Positions 26,082 through 32,389 of a stretch of DNA of 64,000 nucleotides are shown in pieces; position 1 is the first letter of the stretch, and each line of letters begins with the position of its first letter. Source of the stretch: CBDBCU01 sp965203435. GTDB taxonomy: Bacteria > Chloroflexota > Dehalococcoidia > Lucifugimonadales > UBA3495. Below the pieces are notes generated by a model, which saw only the letters and a list, made by a program, of their open reading frames with translations, made no database searches and was not told the origin of the DNA. The stretch is from contig CBDBCU010000003.1 of NCBI GenBank assembly GCA_965203435.1, forward strand, positions 186,001 through 250,000. The letters are read 5' to 3'. The translations under genes were made by a program, and so were the position numbers.

Positions 26082-26420
26082 GGGGCTAAGGACTCACGCT
26101 TGGTATTCAGCCATCAATCCACGGACTTTCCGTTGAGGAGGTGATGATGATGATGTAGTCCCATTACGCCAAAGGAGCATATATGAAAGCCTAAGGAGGC
26201 GAAACTATATATAAACTACCATTCGTTTGGTTCCCCTATAAACCACTGCTCGGTAGCGAAGGGGCTGGATTGAGCAGGCAGGTCAAGTATTTGATGTCCC
26301 GGGGTCTCACCCGGTCGGATCAAGAACCTGCCATATCTCTAAAAGGCCCCTTAGCAGGAACGGCCTATGCTAGAGATTTTTATTTGTACGAATAGACCAA
26401 GCTGTTGAATGATTAGCCCC
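26082..26420 (+). ncRNA. Unassigned structured RNA, about 340 nt
   Basis: Promoter, closed secondary structure and intrinsic terminator all coincide. Closing helix: GGGGCTAA (26082-26089) with TTAGCCCC (26413-26420), continued by GCTTGGT (26098-26104) with ACCAAGC (26396-26402) and ATTC (26105-26108) with GAAT (26390-26393). Internal hairpins: CCCCT/AGGGG (26233-26237/26260-26264); GGCAGGT/ACCTGCC (26277-26283/26326-26332), enclosing TTGAT/ATCAA and CCGGG/CCCGG; ATCTCTA/TAGAGAT (26335-26341/26371-26377), enclosing AGGCC/GGCCT. It lacks the RNase P, tmRNA, SRP, 6S and T-box signature sequences I would expect. More AT-rich than its neighbours. Contains three Shine-Dalgarno motifs and two minigenes. 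Function unknown. Confidence 0.72.
26137..26199 (+). other. Shine-Dalgarno motifs and start-stop minigenes inside the structured RNA
   Basis: GGAGGTGAT (26137-26145) is a nine-base match to the usual 16S rRNA 3' end and is followed by four ATG codons and TAG (26144-26158). AAAGGAG, then ATG AAA GCC TAA (26183-26194), then a third AGGAGG (26194-26199) with no ATG after it. Such minigenes resemble phage lambda bar minigenes, which trap peptidyl-tRNA. Translation is not demonstrated. Confidence 0.55.
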
Positions 26421-26434
26421 AAGAGACCATTGAA

Positions 26435-26468
26435 AGCCACCCCAACCCGTGGGGTGGCTTTTCTATTT
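26435..26468 (+). terminator. Intrinsic terminator of the structured RNA
   Basis: AGCCACCCC (26435-26443), loop AACCCGT, GGGGTGGCT (26451-26459), then TTTTCTATTT. A textbook stem plus U-run, 15 nt after the closing helix. Confidence 0.88.
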
Positions 26469-26559
26469 CATTGGGCAAATCCGCTATTGACACCGCGCCG
26501 CCCAACTGCTAGGATTTAACCGCCAACCCAAACCTGACCCCGGCAAAGGGTGAACCCTT

Positions 26560-26925
26560 ATGACTACCTACAGCATAATTACCTACGGCATCCGGGGACC
26601 CAAAACCCAGGCCAACCAGATACTCCGCGAATTGGCCGGTGGCAAGCAAGTGATAATCACTTGCCAAGGCAAGCCCTGTGGCAAACTTATGCCCATCCCG
26701 CATACCACCATAGCAAAACCTGGGTACCGCTCCCTGAGGGACAAGCGGCACCGGCTCCGTGTCCAGCGTCGCGCTCGGCGTGGGACTGCGGGCAAGCCGG
26801 CCCTGCGCTCCCTGCGGGGCCTTTACCGGGGCATCCTGCCCCACGCTACTTACGAGGATTTTCAGGAAATCAAAAAGATTTGGGAACCGCGGCCGTTGCC
26901 GGTAGAGGATACCGATGCAGAGTAG
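26560..26925 (+). CDS. Phd/YefM-type antitoxin
   Basis: 121 residues, longer than usual (about 80-90). The core ANQILRELAGGKQVIITCQGKPCGKLMPI is split here only by reading; its elements ILRELAGGKQVIIT and GKPCGKLMPI match the Phd DNA-binding N-terminal half, and the C-terminal SLRGLYRGILPHATYED plus IKKIWEPR is the usual toxin-binding end. A basic insertion (RDKRHRLRVQRRARRG) separates the halves. ATG at 26560; ribosome binding site AAAGGGTGAACCCTT. The last 11 nt overlap the VapC start, the normal antitoxin-first toxin-antitoxin arrangement. Represses its own operon in known systems. Confidence 0.82.
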   Translation: MTTYSIITYGIRGPKTQANQILRELAGGKQVIITCQGKPCGKLMPIPHTTIAKPGYRSLRDKRHRLRVQRRARRGTAGKPALRSLRGLYRGILPHATYEDFQEIKKIWEPRPLPVEDTDAE

Positions 26926-27319
26926 CCTACCCCGGTTTGTAGCCGATACCCACGCTCTATGGCGGTATTTGGAAACGCCAGAGCGGCTTCCTGCCGACTC
27001 CGCGGCTATATTCCGATTGGCGGAAAGCGGGGCGGCGACCATCATCGTCCCTGCCATTGTGGTAGCGGAGTTCCACTATCTTTCCATTAAACAGGGAAGG
27101 CCAATGTCCTCGGCGGTATTGCTGGCTGACTTGGCGTCGAGCGGTTGGGCCGAAGTGCCTGCTTTGGGGCCGGAGCAACTGGTACTGCTGGATCAGCTCT
27201 CGGAAGTACCCGAGATGCACGACCGGATGATTGCGGCCGCGGCGGTGTACCACAAGGCCCCAATACTGACCCGTGACCCGGATCTCGTCGCCTCGCCGCA
27301 ACTGCAAACCATCTGGTAG
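26915..27319 (+). CDS. vapC: VapC-type PIN-domain toxin
   Basis: 134 residues. PIN ribonucleases cleave tRNA or rRNA when not held by the antitoxin. Acidic residues are in place: FVADTHALWRYL (first Asp), VVAEFHYL (Glu), VPEMHDRMIAAAA (Asp) and LTRDPDLV (last Asp). It overlaps the antitoxin gene by 11 nt and is co-translated with it. The 3' end overlaps an opposite-strand gene (27193-27591) by 127 bp. No further genes in this operon. The structured RNA lies just upstream on the same strand but has its own terminator, so a joint transcript would need read-through. Confidence 0.88.
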   Translation: MQSSLPRFVADTHALWRYLETPERLPADSAAIFRLAESGAATIIVPAIVVAEFHYLSIKQGRPMSSAVLLADLASSGWAEVPALGPEQLVLLDQLSEVPEMHDRMIAAAAVYHKAPILTRDPDLVASPQLQTIW

Positions 27320-27591
27320 CAATACAGCAGTTCCAGCAGCGGCGGCCAGGTTTCGGCATCCCGGAGGTCCAGTTCCTGAAAGGGCAGGTCTTGCAGCGGC
27401 TCCGATTCGCGCCAAGTCAGCCATTGGGCGGTGGTCGTGTCCGGGGCCACTTCCAGTTGAACGACGCGGTCTTTAACAGTCCACTCCACGCCGGTATTGC
27501 CATCCTCGTCGGTCGAAAGCAAATCCGGCTTGACCGGCGCAGCGTCCAGCAAGGCTTGGAGCAGACTTTGCCCGGCAACGATGGTGGTCAT
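27193..27591 (-). CDS. Small conserved-looking protein, probably with an altered C-terminus
   Basis: 132 residues from the ATG at 27591, which follows AAGGGGG by 6 nt. The first 90 residues (SLLQALLDAAPVKPDLLSTD, DGNTGVEWTVKDRVVQLEV, AQWLTWRESEPLQDLPF) look like a compact cytoplasmic protein. The last 40 residues are read from the antisense of vapC and have an unnatural composition (SCGEATRSGSRVSIG), as if the original stop was lost when the toxin-antitoxin unit arrived. No family named with certainty. Divergent from hyuB. Confidence 0.5.
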   Translation of the reverse strand: MTTIVAGQSLLQALLDAAPVKPDLLSTDEDGNTGVEWTVKDRVVQLEVAPDTTTAQWLTWRESEPLQDLPFQELDLRDAETWPPLLELLYCYQMVCSCGEATRSGSRVSIGALWYTAAAAIIRSCISGTSES

Positions 27592-27767
27592 ACTTTGCCC
27601 CCTTTTCCCTCCCTGCAATCAATATAGCGCTTTCCCGCGGAAAGCGCAACCGGCAATCAAACATCGTTATTTTCTTTTCCGGATAACCTCCGGCAATACA
27701 GTTCCCCATCAACCCGCTATAATAATCCCAAACCGGCCCAAAACCCGCCGGCCTTTGAGGTGCGCTA

Positions 27768-29357
27768 ATGCCTGTGGATCCCATCAGCCTGGAAGTTTTC
27801 AAGAATATGTTTGTCTCCGTTTCCGAGGAGATGGGCGTGGCTTTGCTGCGGACGGCCTATTCGCCCAACATCAAGGAGCGGCGGGATTTTTCCTGCGCCG
27901 TTTTTGACCCGGCCGGGCAGATGGTAGCCCAGGCCGCCCATCAGCCGGTACACCTGGGGGCGATGCCGGCCTCGGTGCAGGCCGCTCTGGATACCTTTCC
28001 CAACGCCCTGCGCCCCGGCGATCTGGTCATCCTCAACGACCCCTACTTGGGCGGCACTCACCTGCCGGACATTACCCTGGTAGCCCCGGTTTTTGCCGAT
28101 GCCGATAAGGGTAAGGAATTGGTCGGCTTTGTATCCAATCGCGGCCACCACGCTGATGTGGGCGGGATGACCCCCGGCTCCCTGCCGCTGTCCACCGAAC
28201 TCTATCAGGAAGGGCTGATTTTGCCGCCGGTCAAGCTGGCCCGGGGCGGGCGGCTCAATCAGGAAGTAATCCAGCTGATTTGCCGCAACTCCCGCACTCC
28301 CGAGGAACGGCGCGGCGATTTGGCGGCGCAGATTGCCTCGATTCGGGTGGGGGCGCGGCGATTGCGGGAAGTGGTAGAACGCTACGGCGCGGCGGATACC
28401 GCCGAACACATGGCCGCCCTGCTGGACTACTCGGAACGGGTTACGCGCCAGGCCATTGCCCAAATCCCGGACGGCGTTTATCGGGTGGTGGATTATATGG
28501 ACGACGACGGATTGTCCACGGAGCCGGTAGCCATCGCCGTGGCTCTGACCGTGGCCGGGGATGCCTTGACTATTGATTTCAGCGGCACCGCCGCCCAGCG
28601 GCCGGGCTGCATCAACGCGCCGCAGGCCGTTACCATGTCGGCTTGCCTTTATATGGTGCGCTGCGTAGTGGGTCAGGATGCCCCGGCCAATCAGGGCTGC
28701 CTGCGCCCGGTGCAAATCATCACGCCCCGGGGAACGCTGGTGAACCCGGAACCCCAGCGCGGGGTGGCCGGCGGCAATGTGGAAACTTCCCAGCGCATTA
28801 CCGATGTTCTGCTGGCGGCCATGGCCCAGGCTTTGCCGGAATTGATCCCGGCCGCCAGCCAGGGGACGATGAACAACTTGCTGATTGGCGGGCATGACCT
28901 GGAACGGGAACGGCCCTTTGTCTATTATGAAACTATCGGCGGCGGGATGGGCGCCCGGCCCGACCGGGACGGCATTTCCGGCATCCATACCCACATGACC
29001 AATACGATGAACACGCCCATTGAGGCGTTGGAGTTTGCCTTTCCGCTACGGCTCAAGCGGTATGCCCTGCGCCGCGGCTCCGGGGGGGCCGGCCAGCAGC
29101 GGGGCGGCGATGGCTTGGTGCGGGAGGTGGAGTTTCTCAGTCCGGCCCGAGTTACCATCCTGTCGGAACGGCGCAAGTTTCCTCCGCCGGGCTATCACGG
29201 CGGGCATCATGGCCAGCCGGGAGAGAATGTGCTGCTGAAAGGCGGCTACGAGGAGGTCATCCTGGCCGGCAAGGAAACTTTGGATGTGGAGCCGGGGGAT
29301 GTGCTGAGCCTCCGCACCCCCGGCGGTGGCGGCTGGGGAAAGCCGGCGGGGGAGTAG
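27768..29357 (+). CDS. hyuB: Hydantoinase/5-oxoprolinase subunit B (HyuB)
   Basis: 529 residues, normal length. Partner subunit of HyuA in hydantoinase, oxoprolinase or acetone carboxylase-like complexes. N-terminal DPISLEVFKNMFVSVSEEMG, then FSCAVFDPAGQMVAQAAH, DLVILNDPYLGGTHLPD, and VSNRGHHADVGG (metal-site His) are diagnostic. The C-terminus SLRTPGGGGWG is the usual end. ATG at 27768 follows GAGGTGCGCTA; TATAAT at 27716-27721. It is separated from hyuA by about 4.4 kb and lies on the other strand, an unusual split for subunits that are normally adjacent. They may still pair, or belong to different complexes. Confidence 0.94.
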   Translation: MPVDPISLEVFKNMFVSVSEEMGVALLRTAYSPNIKERRDFSCAVFDPAGQMVAQAAHQPVHLGAMPASVQAALDTFPNALRPGDLVILNDPYLGGTHLPDITLVAPVFADADKGKELVGFVSNRGHHADVGGMTPGSLPLSTELYQEGLILPPVKLARGGRLNQEVIQLICRNSRTPEERRGDLAAQIASIRVGARRLREVVERYGAADTAEHMAALLDYSERVTRQAIAQIPDGVYRVVDYMDDDGLSTEPVAIAVALTVAGDALTIDFSGTAAQRPGCINAPQAVTMSACLYMVRCVVGQDAPANQGCLRPVQIITPRGTLVNPEPQRGVAGGNVETSQRITDVLLAAMAQALPELIPAASQGTMNNLLIGGHDLERERPFVYYETIGGGMGARPDRDGISGIHTHMTNTMNTPIEALEFAFPLRLKRYALRRGSGGAGQQRGGDGLVREVEFLSPARVTILSERRKFPPPGYHGGHHGQPGENVLLKGGYEEVILAGKETLDVEPGDVLSLRTPGGGGWGKPAGE

Positions 29358-29369
29358 CGGCCGCCGCCC

Positions 29370-29397
29370 TTGCCTTAACCATCCGGCGGTGTATAAT
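29370..29397 (+). promoter_or_regulatory. Promoter of HEPN module copy 1
   Basis: TTGCCT (29370-29375), 16-nt spacer, TATAAT (29392-29397). Conserved at the same place in copy 2. The leader is about 60 nt and ends in GAGGAGG. Confidence 0.65.
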
Positions 29398-29464
29398 GGG
29401 ATTCTGGCCGGGTCAGGCCGGCCGCAAGGCAAACCGGCCCGCAACGGACTGAGGAGGTTAAACT

Positions 29465-29821
29465 ATGCCGATACCGCCCGAAATATCCCGGGAAATCATC
29501 GACCAGGTCGCCGACATCTACCGCCGCCCTTTAGAGGAACGGTTCGGAAAAGAGGGTTTCGTCTTTGACCCCATCGCCGTGGTGCCGGAAGTGGACCACT
29601 ACGGCGACCCCTACCTGCACGTCTATATCGTCTTTTCCGGCAACTGGAAAAAGCTCGACCCCGAGTGGACGGGGGGCTTGACCAACCGGGTTCTGGACGA
29701 AGTGGACGCCCTGGGCTTGGGCTGGGAAACCATTCCCCTCAAGTCCTTCGTGAGCAAGTCCGGGTGGAGGCGGCTTTTCAAAAGGAAGTACGGCCAGTAT
29801 GAATCCTCACGACTTGATTAA
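29465..29821 (+). CDS. 118-residue partner of HEPN protein, copy 1
   Basis: No family recognised. Starts MPIPPEISREIIDQVADIY; the centre VDHYGDPYLHVYIVF is a likely beta hairpin followed by NWKKLDPEWTGGLTNRV; the C-terminus is basic (SGWRRLFKRKYGQ). In MNT/HEPN systems the first gene is a nucleotidyltransferase with GSxxxGxxxxSDxD; that motif is absent here, so this is a different partner, perhaps an unrelated antitoxin. ATG at 29465 after GAGGAGG. Its end overlaps the HEPN start by 23 nt, as in translationally coupled toxin-antitoxin pairs. Paralogue at 30501-30857, differing at about ten residues. Confidence 0.7.
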   Translation: MPIPPEISREIIDQVADIYRRPLEERFGKEGFVFDPIAVVPEVDHYGDPYLHVYIVFSGNWKKLDPEWTGGLTNRVLDEVDALGLGWETIPLKSFVSKSGWRRLFKRKYGQYESSRLD

Positions 29822-30278
29822 AATCGCCAGCTTTCTGGCAGCCATCGGGGTGGTGAGCAACCTGGGCCGGCCGCGGCAAGCGGACTTGCGCCGGGCGGTC
29901 AGCACCGCCTACTACGCCCTCTTTCATGCCCTGGCCCATTGCGGCGCGGATATGCTGGCCGGTTCGAGCTCAGTCCGACGCAACCAAACCGGTTGGCAGC
30001 GGATTTACCGTTCCCTCGAACACGGAGCAACCCTTCGCCGGCTTAACAACCGGAGCGGAATGCGCGGTTTCTCCCGGGAAATTCAAGACTTCGGCCGGTT
30101 ATTTGTCAACCTCCAAGTCGAACGGCACCGGGCCGACTATGACCCCGCCGCGAGCTTTGACCGCACCACCGTCCTGTTGCTGGTGGCCGAGGCCGAGCGG
30201 CGGATAATTGCTTTGGAAAACGCCGCTCCGGCCGACCGCCGGGACTTTGCCATTTATGTCCTGTTCCGCGACCGCTGA
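29799..30278 (+). CDS. HEPN-domain protein (UPF0332-like), copy 1
   Basis: 159 residues, all helical. RRAVSTAYYALFHALAHC is the classic HEPN helix with the YYAxFH pattern; RHRADYDP (about 109-116) and the last helix LLLVAEAERRIIALE also fit UPF0332. R68 and H75 in RIYRSLEH form an R-x6-H that could be the HEPN ribonuclease motif. HEPN toxins cleave RNA and are inhibited by a partner. The gene overlaps the partner gene by 23 nt. Toxin activity is inferred from family and layout. Paralogue at 30835-31314. Confidence 0.8.
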   Translation: MNPHDLIKIASFLAAIGVVSNLGRPRQADLRRAVSTAYYALFHALAHCGADMLAGSSSVRRNQTGWQRIYRSLEHGATLRRLNNRSGMRGFSREIQDFGRLFVNLQVERHRADYDPAASFDRTTVLLLVAEAERRIIALENAAPADRRDFAIYVLFRDR

Positions 30279-30405
30279 AGTTGCCGGGCCGCCGCCAATT
30301 CCGAGCGATCAGCCGCAATTCTTTGAATCTGTTGTAGCGTATTCGTCCGGCAACGAGTTCCGGGTGAGCGTAATTATACGCCCCAACAGAACTAAACCAC
30401 CGCCC

Positions 30406-30433
30406 TTGCCCTAACCTGCCGGCGGTGTATAAT
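30406..30433 (+). promoter_or_regulatory. Promoter of HEPN module copy 2
   Basis: TTGCCC (30406-30411), 16-nt spacer, TATAAT (30428-30433), followed by GAGGAGG before the ATG. The retained promoter argues that copy 2 is expressed on its own. Confidence 0.65.
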
Positions 30434-30500
30434 AGGATTCTGGCCGGGTTAGTCCGGTAGCAAATCAAACCAGCCCGCAACGGCCAGAGGAGGTTAAACT

Positions 30501-30857
30501 ATGCCGATACCGCCCGAAGTGTCCCGGGAAATCATCGACAAAGTAGCCGACATCTACCGCCGCCCCTTAGAGGAACGGTTCGGAAAGGAGGGTTTCGTCT
30601 TTGATCCCATCGCCGTGGTGCCGGACGTGGACCACTACGGCGACCCCTACCTGCACGTCTATATCGTCTTTTCCGGCAACTGGAAAAAGCTCGACCCCGA
30701 GTGGACGGGGGGCTTGACCAACCGGGTTCGGGGCGAAGTGGATGCCCTGGGCTTGGGCTGGGAAAACGCGCCCCTCAAGTCCTTTGTGAGCAAGTCCGGG
30801 TGGAAGCGGCTTTTCAAGAGGAAGTACGGCCAGTATGAATCCTCACGACCTGATTAA
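30501..30857 (+). CDS. 118-residue partner of HEPN protein, copy 2
   Basis: Paralogue of the gene at 29465-29821 with about ten substitutions (for example PEVD to PDVD, VLDEVD to VRGEVD, ETIP to ENAP). Same length, same start context (GAGGAGG) and same 23-nt overlap with the HEPN gene that follows. The reading frame is fully intact, which argues against decay of the duplicate. Substitutions cluster in the NRV..EVDALGLGW..APLKS region, so partner recognition may have diverged (inference). Biochemical function unknown; no nucleotidyltransferase motif. As for copy 1, an antitoxin role is suggested only by gene order and overlap. Confidence 0.7.
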   Translation: MPIPPEVSREIIDKVADIYRRPLEERFGKEGFVFDPIAVVPDVDHYGDPYLHVYIVFSGNWKKLDPEWTGGLTNRVRGEVDALGLGWENAPLKSFVSKSGWKRLFKRKYGQYESSRPD

Positions 30858-31314
30858 AATCGCCAGCTTTCTGGCGACCATCGGGGTGGTGAGCAACCTG
30901 GGCCGGCCGCGGCAAGCGGACTTGCGCCGGGCGGTCAGCGCCGCCTACTATGCCCTCTTTCACGCCCTGGCCCATTGCGGCGCGGATATGCTGGCCGGTT
31001 CGAGTTCGGCCCGACGCAACCAAGCCGGCTGGCAGCGGATTTACCGTTCCCTCGAACACGGAATAACTCGCAGCCGCTTGAATAACCAGGGCGGAATGCG
31101 CGGTTTCCCCCGGGAAATTCAGGACTTCGGCCAGTTTTTTGTCGACCTCCAACTTCAACGGCACCGGGCCGACTACGACCCCGCCGCGAGCTTTGACCGT
31201 ACCACCGTCCTGCTGCTGGTGGCCGAGACCGAGCGGCGGATAATTGCTTTGGAAAACGCCGACGCGGCCGACCGCCGGGATTTTGCCATTTATGTCCTGT
31301 TCCGCGACCGCTGA
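30835..31314 (+). CDS. HEPN-domain protein (UPF0332-like), copy 2
   Basis: 159 residues, paralogue of 29799-30278. The YYALFH helix, RIYRSLEH (candidate R-x6-H) and RHRADYDP are unchanged. Eleven of about 18 substitutions fall in residues 77-108, including A77I, L79R, R80S, S92P, R100Q and N104D, while the flanks are nearly identical. That uneven pattern suggests change of a contact surface, perhaps to avoid cross-talk with copy 1. The frame is intact and overlaps its partner gene by 23 nt. Activity not shown. Overall length and helical character match copy 1. Confidence 0.8.
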   Translation: MNPHDLIKIASFLATIGVVSNLGRPRQADLRRAVSAAYYALFHALAHCGADMLAGSSSARRNQAGWQRIYRSLEHGITRSRLNNQGGMRGFPREIQDFGQFFVDLQLQRHRADYDPAASFDRTTVLLLVAETERRIIALENADAADRRDFAIYVLFRDR

Positions 31315-31433
31315 AGTTTCCGGTCGGCTGGACGACCAATTCCAATACCGGCATTGACAATCCCGCCGGGATGGTGTATTTATAAATTGCTTGCCTTGCG
31401 GCGACCATCCGGCATGATATGGAGGAGGCGATT

Positions 31434-31682
31434 ATGCCAGCAGTCTTTTACGTCCGGCCCAGCAACTTCCTGTCCGACTCCCGGGACAAGACCATCATCA
31501 CCGGGGACTCCGAGGAGGAAGTGCTGCAAAAGACCTACGAGTACCTGAAAAGCCCGGCGGCCCAGGAACGCTACATCGGCCTGCGGGAGACGGAGATTAC
31601 CGACCTGGAGAACAACATCCGCAAGTGCATTTTCCAGAAGGGCAACAAGGTGTTCAGCACCCGCGCCCCCCAGGAACACTAA
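31434..31682 (+). CDS. Small cytoplasmic protein, unknown function
   Basis: 82 residues from the ATG at 31434, which follows GGAGGAGGCGATT; a start 15 nt upstream would overlap that ribosome binding site. Charged and mostly helical: TGDSEEEVLQKTYEYLKSP and RETEITDLENNIRKCIFQ. One Cys. No family recognised. It stands alone between the duplicated HEPN module and a strong intrinsic terminator, so it is probably the end of the plus-strand run of genes. No signal peptide or membrane helix. A small regulatory or adaptor protein is possible, but nothing in the sequence shows it. Confidence 0.7.
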   Translation: MPAVFYVRPSNFLSDSRDKTIITGDSEEEVLQKTYEYLKSPAAQERYIGLRETEITDLENNIRKCIFQKGNKVFSTRAPQEH

Positions 31683-31718
31683 CCCCCGGGCCATCCCGCC
31701 CGGTTGCGGATCAAACTC

Positions 31719-31749
31719 AAGCCCCGGCTCCAAGAGCCGGGGCTTTCCT
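31719..31749 (+). terminator. Intrinsic terminator
   Basis: AAGCCCCGGCTC, loop CAA, GAGCCGGGGCTT then TCCTT; 12 bp. Ends the plus-strand cluster; it also faces the convergent Lin0512-family gene. Confidence 0.85.
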
Positions 31750-31788
31750 TGCGCCGCCGTTTTTCCCGGCCGGCCGCTGCTGACCGCG

Positions 31789-32133
31789 CTACTTCCCGTC
31801 GTCAAAGCTGACGATGACGATGGCGTTGGCAATCAGAGTGCCGTCGGTGCCTTCGTCGTTCAGGGCTTGCAGGCCGCCGTGGACCACGTGGATGTAGCCG
31901 GTACCATGCGGCAGGGTCGCCAGCACCGCCGCCCCGTCCACCGCCTCGGGCTTGGGAACGCCGATGGTAACATCCACCCGCATATCGTCCGCCGTCTTGC
32001 CCAGCAGCCGCTGAAAGCCCAGGCTGCTGTGATGCAGGGCGTCAAAGACAGCCCGCTTGGCCGCGCTGGTGTAGTCCAACCCGTGGACATCCACCCCCAT
32101 CCCCATCTCGGTTACGCACCTTACCAGAGCCAT
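31789..32133 (-). CDS. Lin0512-family conserved protein
   Basis: 114 residues. MGMGVDVHGLDYTSAAKRAV and the following DALHHSSLGF are the signature start of the Lin0512 family (a small alpha/beta protein of unknown biochemical role found in many bacteria). DMRVDVTIGVPKPEAVDGAA and the C-terminal NAIVIVSFDDGK also fit. ATG at 32133 follows GAGGTAGCAAGTT. It is a single gene, convergent with the preceding cluster and upstream of a repeat. Family assignment is by recall of the motif; no function is established for the family as far as I know. Confidence 0.8.
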   Translation of the reverse strand: MALVRCVTEMGMGVDVHGLDYTSAAKRAVFDALHHSSLGFQRLLGKTADDMRVDVTIGVPKPEAVDGAAVLATLPHGTGYIHVVHGGLQALNDEGTDGTLIANAIVIVSFDDGK

Positions 32134-32211
32134 AACTTGCTACCTCGCTTTTCTTGATTTGGTACGGGATAACCCGCGCCGCCCTAACTGCCGGGGCAAT
32201 TGCATCGGGAA

Positions 32212-32356
32212 ACCGTCATTCCCGCGCAAGCGGGAATCCAGAACGGCGTTGCCTTATCAGGATACCGCATTATCGGCAAGCAACCTCTGGATTCCCGCTT
32301 GCGCGGGAATGACGGTTGTTGCGCCGCCGGATTCCCGTTTCCCCGGGAATGACGGT
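32212..32356. repeat. Family A repeat (GCGCAAGC variant)
   Basis: Left arm ACCGTCATTCCCGCGCAAGC, middle TTGCCTTATCAGGATACCGC, right arm ending GCGGGAATGACGGT, plus one extra degenerate right arm (CCCCGGGAATGACGGTAA). Both arms carry the same GCAAGC/GCTTGC change, a compensatory pair that keeps the stem. Confidence 0.85.
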
Positions 32357-32389
32357 AAGCGGTTTATCAGGTATATGCAATAGCCGGCC

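Larger units (their letters stand above)
29364..30290 (+). repeat. Tandem duplication, copy 1 (two-gene HEPN module)
   Basis: Direct repeat with a period of 1,036 bp; copy 2 is 30400-31326. The unit contains promoter, ribosome binding site, a 118-residue gene and an overlapping 159-residue HEPN gene. Similarity fades soon after each HEPN stop codon. Confidence 0.9.
30400..31326 (+). repeat. Tandem duplication, copy 2 (two-gene HEPN module)
   Basis: Second copy of the 1,036-bp-period direct repeat, with its own promoter (TTGCCC, 16 nt, TATAAT). Most of the module aligns without gaps. Confidence 0.9.

Noticed and set aside
26082..26420. Structured RNA considered as RNase P, tmRNA, 6S, SRP RNA, T-box or retron msr-msd
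   Set aside because: No GAGGAAAGTCC/ACAGAA, no tRNA-like TTCGA arm, wrong size for 6S or 4.5S, no T-box GGTGG motif, and no reverse transcriptase gene nearby. Kept as unassigned.
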